Source: Tridacna crocea | Lineage: Eukaryota; Mollusca; Bivalvia; Cardiida; Cardiidae | Direction: 5' to 3' | Assembly: GCA_943736015.1 (NCBI GenBank) | Contig: OX031071.1 | Location: forward strand, 33,016,619 to 33,080,618 | DNA: 64,000 nucleotides | Part shown: piece by piece, positions 31,115 through 40,220 of the stretch | How the letters are laid out: every line of letters starts with the position of its first letter | Numbering within the stretch: position 1 is the first letter of the stretch | Notes under the pieces: model-generated | Database searches by the model: none | What the model was told of the DNA's origin: nothing | The model's input: the letters and a program-made list of their open reading frames with translations, nothing else | Program-made: the position numbers and the translations under genes

Positions 31115-32728
31115 ATGGAGCTGATAAAAATCAATTGTTGTTCAGCACGGGATCTGGAGCTAATCCCGGGTGTAGGAACCAAAATTGCTGAGAAAATACT
31201 GGCAATAAGAGACTCGTACGGAAATATAACACCTGAAAAATTCTCGACTCTGGGAATAAGGGATTTGCCTCTAGCCATGAGCAGAGTAGACTTTCAACCC
31301 TATGTTCCCACACATTCACAAACCTGGTCCAGTTCTACTCAAACACAAGCGGATTTTACACATGACTTAGATAGAACTCAAGAGTTCATGGATAACACAT
31401 TGAAGGTTATTCATGAAAGGCAATCACAGGCTAATGTGTCACAGGCAGGTGACCGATTGGACCGTATCTATCGCCCTGAACCACAGATAGAGCTACCTGG
31501 ATCCATGAACAGACAGGTGCAGTCCCCTCCGTACAGTTATACGACCAGGCAGGGCACATATTCAGACAGTCGAAATGATTGGCGCCAAGATCAGAGGGGA
31601 GATTATAGGAAAATAATGCAGGATCATAGGTATGGACTTGCATATGGGCAGCATCCAGGGACCCAAATCAATGAATTTGTGCGTCCGAGTGGGTCATTCC
31701 CATCTCACAGTGTCGGACCACAGGCATTTGACCAAGTGCGTTCACCAATGAAGTTGGAATTGAGGGATCCTTATGTATTTGGGAATCTTAGAACCAAATC
31801 CGTCAATATCCCAAAGTCAATTACATATGATGGAAAATCAGATTGGCGTGCATTCATAACAAAGTTTGCCACTTATGCGGACAGGGAGGGCTGGAATTCC
31901 ACAATAAGACGTGATGTGTTGTCATGGATTTTGGAGGGGAAGGCCAGTGAATTTTATTCTCGTCTGGTGGAAAGAGACCCATATATTGATTATTTCGAAG
32001 TGGTGAATAGACTGGCCAAGAGATTTGATATTAAAGACCTGCCAGAAACAATTCAAATGCATTTCACATATGCTACCCAACATCAAAAAGAAAGCTTGGT
32101 TGAATGGAGTGACCGGGTAGTAAACATGGCAATGCAGGCATATCCTGACCTGACTGACAATCAGATTTACAAGCAGGCTGTTTTAAGATTCTGCCAAGGC
32201 TGTTTGGATAAAGAGGCAGGGCTTTACGCTATCAACCAAAGGCCCCAATCTATCGAGGAAGCTATTGATCGTGTTAGATGGTTTCAACACACCAGCCAGG
32301 CAGTATACGGTAGATCGAGAAAAGAAATAAGAAGCATTTATGAGCCAGATCTCGATCAAGAGATCCGAGCAGCAAGGCCATCTCCAAACTCTGAAAGAGA
32401 ATCCAAAAAACAGGTTCATTTTCAGGAGCCTGTGGGACAAACGATATCCGAGTCCCGATTAAGTCAAAGAATGGACGAATTGGAACAGAAAATGACTCAA
32501 TTAACTGAATCAGTGGCTACTCTGACGATGGCTGTGAAAAGGAGAGCACGTTCACCGATAAGGAATAAAACATGTTTCAATTGCGGTAAAGAAGGTCACT
32601 GGAAAGCAGACTGTAAAGCCGAAATTAAAAATGAGGCCAAGAAAGTGTCGGCAGTGTATGACCCACTCCTTGACGAAGAGAGTGATGAGTCAGAGGAGGC
32701 TTTAAACGAAGATGGGTCGGAGCAATAG
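31115..32728 (+). CDS. gag: Gag with N-terminal helix-hairpin-helix
   Basis: 537 residues. Residues 5-57 form a ComEA-type helix-hairpin-helix: INCCSARDLELIPGVGTKIA, then KILAIRDSYGNIT. This motif normally binds DNA non-specifically and is unexpected on a Gag. Residues about 230-410 are the capsid-like helical region (YDGKSDWRAFITKFATYADR, later VEWSDRVVNMA). A coiled coil lies around 455-475 (MDELEQKMTQLTESVATL). The nucleocapsid CCHC knuckle C-x2-C-x4-H-x4-C is at 487-500 (CFNCGKEGHWKADC). The acidic tail EESDESEEALNEDGSEQ encodes the frameshift site. The start ATG follows a long leader. Gag would form the particle and package RNA. The HhH might help bind cDNA or chromatin (inference). Confidence 0.92.
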   Translation: MELIKINCCSARDLELIPGVGTKIAEKILAIRDSYGNITPEKFSTLGIRDLPLAMSRVDFQPYVPTHSQTWSSSTQTQADFTHDLDRTQEFMDNTLKVIHERQSQANVSQAGDRLDRIYRPEPQIELPGSMNRQVQSPPYSYTTRQGTYSDSRNDWRQDQRGDYRKIMQDHRYGLAYGQHPGTQINEFVRPSGSFPSHSVGPQAFDQVRSPMKLELRDPYVFGNLRTKSVNIPKSITYDGKSDWRAFITKFATYADREGWNSTIRRDVLSWILEGKASEFYSRLVERDPYIDYFEVVNRLAKRFDIKDLPETIQMHFTYATQHQKESLVEWSDRVVNMAMQAYPDLTDNQIYKQAVLRFCQGCLDKEAGLYAINQRPQSIEEAIDRVRWFQHTSQAVYGRSRKEIRSIYEPDLDQEIRAARPSPNSERESKKQVHFQEPVGQTISESRLSQRMDELEQKMTQLTESVATLTMAVKRRARSPIRNKTCFNCGKEGHWKADCKAEIKNEAKKVSAVYDPLLDEESDESEEALNEDGSEQ

Positions 32729-35697
32729 GCCTTCCCCCGACCCAGAATGATCGTTACACTGGCCTATATCAACTCGAAGAATTTAAGCCTGTGGACAATC
32801 AAGGGGTAGCCAATGCAGAGCAATTAAACGAAGAGACCAGGGTAGATACAAATCAAGATGATTACACGAATTATCACGATACAGGAAAGTGGAGTCAATC
32901 CTTATCTCAAATGACCCCGCCTGCTCAAGAAATTAAACCGTGTGTCCTTGAATCTACCATCACAGCTGGTGAAGATAAAGGCAAAGAGGTGTCTCATAGG
33001 GATACCCAGGTCTTATCTGCAGAGGAGATAGACATCCAAAAAGAAGAAACTGGGGAAGAAGAACCAGTTGTATTACAGTTGCGTTCTGGTCCAACATACA
33101 CAATTCCTGTTATAGTGAATAAGGTAAAGGTGTCAGCTGTTGTCGATACTGCAGCTCAAGTCACCCTGATTTCAGACAAGGTGTTGGAACTTCTGGATCC
33201 CCAACCTATTAAGATTAAAGATATAAGTCTCCAAACAGCTGGTCGAGAAATGAAAATGAAAGGTCATGTAGTGGGACCTGTTGAAATACATTTAGGGAAC
33301 AAAATCTGCAGTGAAAATGTGTATGTAGCACCCATTCAAGATGAAATGTTATTGGGGTTAGACCTGCTCAAAAAACACTGTGACCAGATAGAGTTGGTTA
33401 GCAACACACTATTTATAAATGGTAAATCCATAAAGATGGAAATGACAGATTCAAAGGCGGATGCCCAAATGGTTGTAATACGTCGTACGATAATACCCCC
33501 GAACTCTGTAAAGTTGGTGCCGTGTGAAACAAAGGCCAAGGCAGAAAATTTCATGTTTCAACCAAAAGATAATTTGCCAGTATTAATTCCCAGATCTGTG
33601 CATACTAAGGACCAGCCGATCATGATATGTGCGGTTAATGTGTCCAACAGTAATGTCACCTTGCAAGCTAAGCAATCAGTGGGAAGGACAGAGAATGTGG
33701 CTATCGTGAATCAGCAGTTAGACTTAGAACCTGCTATAGATACAACCAAGGCAGCAGAAGTTATACCAAATAAAGAAGAGCAACCTGTTCCAGAACATCT
33801 GAAAGAAATGTTGCAGAACTCAAAAGAACATCTGACAAAAGCTCAACAAGCTCAATTAACAAAAGTAGTGATTGAGTATCAAGATGTGTTTGCCAAAGAC
33901 GACTTTGACTTGGGAAATTTCACCGCCATAGAACATTCAATAGACACGGGGGATGCCCGACCTGTTAAACAGAGAATGAGGCGTACTCCAGTATGTTTTG
34001 TGGATGAAGAGAAGGCAAACTTGGATAAAATGTTGAATGCCAAGGTAGTTGAGCCATCGACATCCGAATGGGCTTCAGCCCCAGTGTTGATAAGGAAACG
34101 TGACGGCCAAGTACGTTGGTGTGTTGACTACCGGGCATTAAATGCCGTCACCGTGAAGGATGTCTATCCACTACCCTTGCTGGACGAGTGCATGGATACT
34201 CTTGCCGGAAGTACGTGTTTTTCAAAATTAGATGCAAACTCGGCATACTGGCAAGTTCCGATCAAGAACTCAGATAGAAAAAAGACGGCATTCATAACCA
34301 AGTATGGTTTGTTCCAGTTTGTTCGGATGGGTTTCGGACTCTGTAATGCTCCAGCCACCTACAGCCGAATAATGAATTTAGTGCTTCGCGGACTTAATTG
34401 GAACACAGTGCTCGCTTTCCTGGATGATATCATCGTGATGGGGAAAAACTTTGACGACCACCTAGTTAATCTAGAAGATGTGTTGAAAAAGTTCAGAGAT
34501 TATGGCCTTAAACTGAAACCAAGAAAGTGTGAGCTGTGTAAGCCAAAGGTGAAATTTCTAGGGCGATGGGTAGGTGAAGAAGGCCTTCAACTTGATGAGC
34601 AAAACATCAAAGATGTTAAAAATTGGCCTCAGCCAACAACAACTAAACATGTTGAACAATTTTTAGGGCTACTGAACTACCATCGAAGTTTTATTAAAGA
34701 CTATGCACGGCTAGCAGTTCCTCTATACGAAATCACAGGAAAGCAAAGATTCAGATGGAACAAAGAACAGGAAAGAGCATTCCAACAGATCAAGAAAGCC
34801 CTTACCGAAGCTCCTGTTCTGGCTTGGCCCAACCGACATGATACATTCATTTTGGACACAGATGCTTCCGATGTGGCCATAGGTGCGGTAGTGTCACAAT
34901 TACAGAATGGTCAAGAACGGGTCATAGCTTATGCTAGTTTTGGACTCTCTCCTGAGCAAAGGAGATATTGTACCACTCGAAAAGAATTGTTAGCAGTGAT
35001 TCGATTTACCAGACAGTTCAGACATTATCTGTTGGGGCGCCCATTTGTAGTCCGTACTGACCACAGTAGCTTAACCTGGTTGCTTAATTTCAAGGAGCCA
35101 CAAGGACAGATAGCACGATGGTTAGAAGAATTGAGTCAGTATGACATGATCGTGACACATCGTCCAGGAAAGAAGCATTTGAATGCTGATTGTATGTCCC
35201 GGAGACCTCATCCTGAAATGGGTTGCAGAGATTTCAAATTGGGAGTGAAGCTAGAGGACCTGCCCTGCAAGGGATGCCATTATTGTGCAAAAGCTCATGA
35301 AGATTGGGATGAGTTTGTCACAAAAGTGGATGATGTGGTACCTCTGGCACAAAGTGCTCGAAGTAAAAGGGAGATGAGGCAGCTACGAAAAATAGTGTTG
35401 ACAGACCAGACTCCGGAATGCTCAGAAATCAGTGTCAGTAGCATTGAACTTGTGACCAAAAGTGATGGTTGTGAGTTTTTTATTCCAAGCGTGAATGAAA
35501 TTACTGAGGTGAAGGAGACCGATATGGTTGATTGGGCAAAGGAACAGAGGGATGACCGAGACCTCACAATCATATTGAAGTATTTTCAAAATGGTAAGGA
35601 ACCCACTGAAGCAGAACTTTTTCTTGAAAGCCCAAGTTCTAAGTACATGTGGATAGATAAAGAGAACTTTTGTCTCCAACAAGGTGTACTCTATTGA
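32689..35697 (+). CDS. pol: Pol part 1: protease, reverse transcriptase, RNase H
   Basis: Open from 32689 in the -1 frame, so translation should enter by frameshift and no start codon is needed. Numbering is from the GTG at 32791. The retropepsin-like protease has VVDTAAQVTLIS (Asp119) and MLLGLDLL. In the reverse transcriptase, Asp481 lies in FSKLDANSAYW and the catalytic FLDD is at 543-546 (AFLDDIIVMG), with typical Gypsy blocks VDYRALNAVT and GLCNAPATYSRIM. RNase H starts at LDTDASD (Asp691) and continues through RKELLAVI, TDHSSLTWLL and HRPGKKHLNADCMSR. A CKGCHYC cluster follows, then a linker. The frame ends in TGA at 35695-35697, before the integrase core. The same frame continues openly after it, so this is one interrupted polyprotein, not two genes. 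Confidence 0.93.
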   Translation, partial: VRGGFKRRWVGAIGLPPTQNDRYTGLYQLEEFKPVDNQGVANAEQLNEETRVDTNQDDYTNYHDTGKWSQSLSQMTPPAQEIKPCVLESTITAGEDKGKEVSHRDTQVLSAEEIDIQKEETGEEEPVVLQLRSGPTYTIPVIVNKVKVSAVVDTAAQVTLISDKVLELLDPQPIKIKDISLQTAGREMKMKGHVVGPVEIHLGNKICSENVYVAPIQDEMLLGLDLLKKHCDQIELVSNTLFINGKSIKMEMTDSKADAQMVVIRRTIIPPNSVKLVPCETKAKAENFMFQPKDNLPVLIPRSVHTKDQPIMICAVNVSNSNVTLQAKQSVGRTENVAIVNQQLDLEPAIDTTKAAEVIPNKEEQPVPEHLKEMLQNSKEHLTKAQQAQLTKVVIEYQDVFAKDDFDLGNFTAIEHSIDTGDARPVKQRMRRTPVCFVDEEKANLDKMLNAKVVEPSTSEWASAPVLIRKRDGQVRWCVDYRALNAVTVKDVYPLPLLDECMDTLAGSTCFSKLDANSAYWQVPIKNSDRKKTAFITKYGLFQFVRMGFGLCNAPATYSRIMNLVLRGLNWNTVLAFLDDIIVMGKNFDDHLVNLEDVLKKFRDYGLKLKPRKCELCKPKVKFLGRWVGEEGLQLDEQNIKDVKNWPQPTTTKHVEQFLGLLNYHRSFIKDYARLAVPLYEITGKQRFRWNKEQERAFQQIKKALTEAPVLAWPNRHDTFILDTDASDVAIGAVVSQLQNGQERVIAYASFGLSPEQRRYCTTRKELLAVIRFTRQFRHYLLGRPFVVRTDHSSLTWLLNFKEPQGQIARWLEELSQYDMIVTHRPGKKHLNADCMSRRPHPEMGCRDFKLGVKLEDLPCKGCHYCAKAHEDWDEFVTKVDDVVPLAQSARSKREMRQLRKIVLTDQTPECSEISVSSIELVTKSDGCEFFIPSVNEITEVKETDMVDWAKEQRDDRDLTIILKYFQNGKEPTEAELFLESPSSKYMWIDKENFCLQQGVLY
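32701..32767 (+). promoter_or_regulatory. -1 programmed frameshift signal
   Basis: Slippery heptamer T TTA AAC at 32701-32707, exactly in the gag reading phase, 18 nt before the gag stop TAG (32726-32728). After a 5-nt spacer comes stem 1, TGGGTCGG (32713-32720) with CCGACCCA (32737-32744), 8 bp and perfect. Its loop segment ATAGGCC (32725-32731) is perfectly complementary to GGCCTAT (32761-32767), giving a 7-bp stem 2 and hence an H-type pseudoknot. The open pol frame begins at 32689, so the shift joins gag to pol. Confidence 0.88.
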
Positions 35698-37056
35698 AAG
35701 AAGAAAGACGGAGGTTTTCAGAGAGTAGTGCCCCAATCTTTGAAACAAAAGATTTTGGAGGTACATCACGATCTTCCATCTGCGGGACATCAAGGCCCTG
35801 AAAGAACTAAGCTTAAGATAATTGACAAGTTCTGGTGGCGTTCAGTAAACAAGGATGTAAAACGGTACATTGCTGCTTGCAGTATATGTAACAGAAATAA
35901 AAAACCAAACAGACATGCAAAAGCCCCAATGACCAACTACCAGGCAGGTGCCCCCATGGAACGAGTTCATTTAGATTTTCTGGGCCCACTACCGAAGACC
36001 CCACAAGGGAATGAGTATGTTCTCATGATGGTTGACCAGTTTACCAAATGGGTGGAATGCATACCTTTGCCCTCTCAGACTGCTGAAGTTACAGCACATG
36101 CGGCAGTCATGGAATTTTTTAGTCGTTTTGGATGCCCTTTCCAAATTCACACGGATCAAGGACGAAATTTCGAGAGTAACCTCTTTCAAGCGGTTTGCAA
36201 GCTCTTGAAGATCCACAAATCAAGGACCACACCGTACCGACCATCCGCTAATGGACAGGTCGAACGGTATAACCGTACTTTGATGGATGCGGTGCGTTGC
36301 TTTGTGTCCTCCCAGAATTCATGGGACAAATTTTTACCACAACTAGCTGGAGCCCTTAGATCTTGTGTGAATCGACAAACTGGTTTTACAGCAAATAAGC
36401 TGATGCTCGGGAGAGAAACCAATCAACCTGTGGATTTGCTGTATCCAGATCCAATCAGACTACAAAAGTATGGCAGCCCGGAGCAATATGTTGCAGATTT
36501 ACAAAGATCCATAGAATACGCACATAAAGTTGCTAGGGAAAAACTGGGCGCGGCTCAAAAAATCATGAAACGGGATTACGACACTAAGATCCTGGTGAAG
36601 ACATTCCAAGTAGGCGATGCGGTGTACATTCTGGACACTGCAACGATAAAAGGAAAGAGCAGCAAACTTAAAGCTCCTTGGAAAGGACCAGGCATTATTG
36701 TGGAAAAATTTTCGAATGCGCTGTTTAGAATCCTGGTAAAAGAAAAAGACTTTGTGGTGAATCACGACCGAATCAAATTGTGCACTGACAGATCGCTTCC
36801 ACAGTGGATAAAAAGACTAAAAAATGATCCCAAACTAATTGAGTCCCTGCTAGAACAAAAAAGAAACTCTGGCGGTGCAGAACAAAGGTATTGTTTATGC
36901 AGACAACCAGATAGTGGCGAGTTCATGATTCAATGTGACTTTTGTTTAGAGTGGTACCATGGTCCCTGTGTAAACATTACCCCCGAAATAGGAAATAAGC
37001 TTGATAAGTATGCGTGTCCGGTGTGTGAGAAAGATCTTAATTCCGGACCGAAATAA
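35698..37056 (+). CDS. pol: Pol part 2: integrase with C-terminal PHD finger
   Basis: Same frame as part 1, separated only by the TGA. The first ATG-independent codons encode the HHCC zinc-binding region (His13/14, His21, then CSIC, Cys51/54, numbering from 35728). The catalytic core is DD35E: Asp83 (HLDFLGP), Asp143 (IHTDQG), Glu179 (NGQVERYN), with 35 residues between the last two. The GPY/F-type module WKGPGIIVEKFSNALFRIL follows. Residues 388-436 form a C4HC3 PHD finger: CLCRQPDSGEFMIQCDFC, EWYHGPC, CPVC. PHD fingers of this type often read histone H3 K4 methylation. Here it takes the place where chromoviruses carry a chromodomain, so it may guide insertion. The stop is TAA at 37054. Confidence 0.93.
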   Translation, partial: KKKDGGFQRVVPQSLKQKILEVHHDLPSAGHQGPERTKLKIIDKFWWRSVNKDVKRYIAACSICNRNKKPNRHAKAPMTNYQAGAPMERVHLDFLGPLPKTPQGNEYVLMMVDQFTKWVECIPLPSQTAEVTAHAAVMEFFSRFGCPFQIHTDQGRNFESNLFQAVCKLLKIHKSRTTPYRPSANGQVERYNRTLMDAVRCFVSSQNSWDKFLPQLAGALRSCVNRQTGFTANKLMLGRETNQPVDLLYPDPIRLQKYGSPEQYVADLQRSIEYAHKVAREKLGAAQKIMKRDYDTKILVKTFQVGDAVYILDTATIKGKSSKLKAPWKGPGIIVEKFSNALFRILVKEKDFVVNHDRIKLCTDRSLPQWIKRLKNDPKLIESLLEQKRNSGGAEQRYCLCRQPDSGEFMIQCDFCLEWYHGPCVNITPEIGNKLDKYACPVCEKDLNSGPK

Positions 37057-37057
37057 T

Positions 37058-37073
37058 TATTTTTATTTCAGCA
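37058..37073 (+). promoter_or_regulatory. splice acceptor just before ORF3
   Basis: TTATTTTTATTTCAG| with a strong pyrimidine tract and CAG at 37069-37071, then CA and the ORF3 ATG at 37074. This placement strongly suggests ORF3 is made from a spliced subgenomic RNA, as env genes are in retroviruses. Confidence 0.65.
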
Positions 37074-40000
37074 ATGAGTCACCAATCATATAGGAGAGGA
37101 GTCCGGGATCCCAGGCAGCTGGTATATGAGATCCTGTCGACCCCCCAGAGATTGGACACACAGGGGTTCTTAGCACTTGTCAGGGGCCAATATGAAGATG
37201 CCATTGAAAGGAGGGACCAGAACTATATCCGGGATTTACAACGGGAGTGTGCCGGAGTAGCCATGTCAGAGGAAGAGGTTCTGCGTTTCCTTCCAAACCC
37301 TTATGGCAGGAATTTTAGGTCTGCGCCCAGGAGACGGCCATTATCGGACCACAGTGGAGAAACACAGGTCATGTGTCAGGATATCCGTCTGCAAGACAAT
37401 CCTGACCTACCTGTAATCAGGAGAGATGCAGCAGGAGGTGCCCCGGGTACAGCGGGAACTGTGACCGACACCCTTGTTGCTGGATCAGAAAAGAGAAGTG
37501 TTGAGGGCTCAGCGTGTCGAACCCAATCGACCGGAGCTCCAGTGCTACCAATACCTGCCGAACAAGTAAGAGACTTCCCGTGTCAACAATCTTTGACCGG
37601 AGTCCAAACGCTACCAATATTGACAACTGAGTATCATCGTAGTGAACCGGGAGCCCAAATTAGGTCAAGACCTGAATATCGGGGGAGCCAGAGACCTAAT
37701 TCTAGGAGTTCCGGACACTACCGTAGTAGACATCAAGCGCCATCCCGAACAACAGACCGGGATAGGTCAGACGGACGATCTTCAGTTGAGAGAATTTCAT
37801 CCATGATTTTCTACAATCGGCGCTCTCAGTTGGATAGATCTCACAGCCCTGACCGATCCGAGTACCCTAGACGTCCATACCAATCCGCCCAGAACGTCCA
37901 AGACGGGAAAGAAACGAGACGTTTTAGAGGCCCCCAGATCCACACAGGGAGAAACAAGTCTGTGCCCGATATAGCTATCACAATAGCTGGAAATCAAAGA
38001 GTGGTAGGTGGCGAACGAGGGGTAAAGAGAACCAGAGAAGAATCACCTCATCAAAGAAGTCGGCCATCAAAGAGGAAGGTCTGTCCAGTTAGAGGATGTG
38101 GAGCGCCTGTCGGAAAACTAAAGCAACACTTACAGCAGGTCCACATCCCAGGACTCTTTCACGACGGAGAGACCCCCGCTGAACTGGCTAACTCCCAGTT
38201 CCAATCCCTGAGACGACATGCTTTGGAGATGATGTCAAGGTTCCTGTTCGGAAGAGAGGGCACAGTGAATGATCTCATGGACCTGGTGAATGAGGAATCA
38301 GATATCACGGATGCGAACATTACATCTGAGACCCAGCAAGCCATGGAAGCACTAGCTTGGGAGTCCAGGTGGAGAAGGCCCAGAACATTTTCTCTGGAAC
38401 CAGTCAACTCGCCCGCTGCCCTTATTCATTGGCGTCCATTGAGCTTTATTATAAGTCTTCTGTCGACGGCTCAGAGGGAAGAGATTTTCAAACTATTTGG
38501 CGAACGGTGGACAGTACCTATCGCAGAGGAACAAAAAGATAAAAAATCTCGTAGATACTGCAGGCCAAACCCTTCAAGGAGGAGGAGGAGAAGAAGAGCA
38601 AGAGAAGAGGAGAAGGAAGAAAGAAGGCAACATGGTAGTCAAATGGAGGATGATGCTTCTCAGACCATCCACAGGAGACAGGAGATAACCATGGTGCCTA
38701 GAAGAGAAAAAAGCCCATCTACGAGAGACAAAGAAGACACACAAAAAGATAAACCACTGGGGAGCCTTACATTCAGTAGAAGACTTTCACCAATTCCAGA
38801 AGAAGATCCAACTAGTCAAACAGACCGAACCCAACCAAAAGACAATAAATCTCTATCAAAAGTGGGTGCACGAGTCTGCTTAAAACAAGGATCCAAAGAA
38901 GTCGGCACAAGTCAATTATCGATGCAGAAGTTTAACTTGACCACAGAGATGATGCTGACCCTGGAAAAGGACAATAGTCCAGAGTTGGATTATGAAGGTA
39001 CCCCAAGTCCACAAAAGTCCACCATATCAAGTCCATTGGATGAAGAGTCATTATTGAAGTCTCCATCATCGACTCAAATGGAAGTGGTGGATAAGGTAAA
39101 TGAGGACCCAGCTTCCGTAGAAAGTTCAGGTATGTCCTCAAACCAGATAGAAGAGAGTTCAGCTGTACAGCCAATGGCAGAAATGGAAAAGAGCCATACT
39201 GAGGAAAAAACCACAGTAGAAAGTGACTCTTCCTACGCTGAAGTCTTAAGAACCAACCTACCAACTAAAGAGCAACTTGGGACCACGGCCCTGACTTATG
39301 CAGAGGTTTGTGCGTCCAAGCCAAAAACTAGTTCACCAGTTGGGGTGGTAAAACCCAGGACTTTGAGAGATACCAGAAACGACCAGAACAAAGCCTTTGA
39401 TAGCCATTTCCACTGGGACCGCCTTTGCTGGAATCTAAACTATGCTGAATTGGAAGAATCAGCCATTTATCGCCATGCAGAGGTTTCCCCAAGAGTTCCA
39501 GTAGAGTTATCGGGGGGTGTTATGATATTTTGCGATCCGGCTGGATACAAACATGTACCTAACAGGACGGATCCCAAATGGAGAATATCTGTAGGTGTTC
39601 ATCCGAAGAAACTTAAAGACTTGACACCTCCTAGGCTTCAACATCTGCAAAGTTTATTGCTCCAACCTAGGGTAGTGGCTTTTGGAGAAATTGGTCTCGA
39701 TTATAGTGAAAGTGACACTGACCGGGAACGACAAAGGGCCAAACTTGAGGAGCTTCTTTCCCTGTGTTCTCCCAGACACGTGTTAGTGTTGCATATCAGA
39801 GGAAACAAGAAGGAACATATGTCGGAACAAGCCTTTAAAGATTGTTTTGAATCTGTAAAAAAACACGTTCCAAGGGACCAGCGGATCCACCTCCACTGTT
39901 TCTCGGGAGGCCTTAATCAAGTAACAAAATGGAGTGAAGCCTTTCCAAATTGTCACTTTGGATATACCGGAAAAGTAGCCCGCTTCATAAAATCCCAAAG

Positions 40001-40220
40001 GGAAGCTGTTCGTCGGGTGCCGATCGAGCGTCTTTTGATAGAGACGGACTCCCCTTATCTACCAGTGCATGCCGGGCAGAAAATTAATACCCCCGTGTAC
40101 CTAGGGGACGTGGCGAATTTGGTCGCTTCCATCAGACAGGAGCCAGTAACCCAAATTTTGCATCACACAGAGCGTAACGGCCGGATACTGTATCCACCAT
40201 ATATGGAAGGGCAAAGTTGA
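37074..40220 (+). CDS. ORF3: zinc finger plus TatD-type nuclease
   Basis: 1,048 residues in the -1 frame relative to pol, 17 nt after its stop. Residues 1-90 are a helical basic region. About 90-330 is arginine/serine/proline-rich. A C2H2-like finger lies at Cys337, Cys342, His352, His357 (KVCPVRGCGAP, KLKQHLQQVH). A helical segment follows (about 365-505), then a polybasic stretch (PSRRRRRRRAREEEKEERR, about 510) and a long acidic/Ser-rich tract with two TYAEV-like motifs. Residues 774-1040 are a TatD-family TIM-barrel hydrolase: SHFHWDRL (His778, His780), VGVHPKKL, FGEIGLDYS (Glu872, Asp876), VLHIRG (His907), HLHCFSGG (His941), IETDSPYLP (Asp992). All expected metal ligands are present. TatD enzymes are metal-dependent nucleases. 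Animal TATDN2 also has a long disordered N-terminus, so capture of a host TATDN-like gene is likely. No signal peptide or membrane segment is seen, so it is not an envelope. Confidence 0.92.
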   Translation: MSHQSYRRGVRDPRQLVYEILSTPQRLDTQGFLALVRGQYEDAIERRDQNYIRDLQRECAGVAMSEEEVLRFLPNPYGRNFRSAPRRRPLSDHSGETQVMCQDIRLQDNPDLPVIRRDAAGGAPGTAGTVTDTLVAGSEKRSVEGSACRTQSTGAPVLPIPAEQVRDFPCQQSLTGVQTLPILTTEYHRSEPGAQIRSRPEYRGSQRPNSRSSGHYRSRHQAPSRTTDRDRSDGRSSVERISSMIFYNRRSQLDRSHSPDRSEYPRRPYQSAQNVQDGKETRRFRGPQIHTGRNKSVPDIAITIAGNQRVVGGERGVKRTREESPHQRSRPSKRKVCPVRGCGAPVGKLKQHLQQVHIPGLFHDGETPAELANSQFQSLRRHALEMMSRFLFGREGTVNDLMDLVNEESDITDANITSETQQAMEALAWESRWRRPRTFSLEPVNSPAALIHWRPLSFIISLLSTAQREEIFKLFGERWTVPIAEEQKDKKSRRYCRPNPSRRRRRRRAREEEKEERRQHGSQMEDDASQTIHRRQEITMVPRREKSPSTRDKEDTQKDKPLGSLTFSRRLSPIPEEDPTSQTDRTQPKDNKSLSKVGARVCLKQGSKEVGTSQLSMQKFNLTTEMMLTLEKDNSPELDYEGTPSPQKSTISSPLDEESLLKSPSSTQMEVVDKVNEDPASVESSGMSSNQIEESSAVQPMAEMEKSHTEEKTTVESDSSYAEVLRTNLPTKEQLGTTALTYAEVCASKPKTSSPVGVVKPRTLRDTRNDQNKAFDSHFHWDRLCWNLNYAELEESAIYRHAEVSPRVPVELSGGVMIFCDPAGYKHVPNRTDPKWRISVGVHPKKLKDLTPPRLQHLQSLLLQPRVVAFGEIGLDYSESDTDRERQRAKLEELLSLCSPRHVLVLHIRGNKKEHMSEQAFKDCFESVKKHVPRDQRIHLHCFSGGLNQVTKWSEAFPNCHFGYTGKVARFIKSQREAVRRVPIERLLIETDSPYLPVHAGQKINTPVYLGDVANLVASIRQEPVTQILHHTERNGRILYPPYMEGQS

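Noticed and set aside
37074..40220. ORF3 as an envelope gene
   Set aside because: It lacks a signal peptide, transmembrane helix and furin-like site. The TatD motifs give a better explanation.
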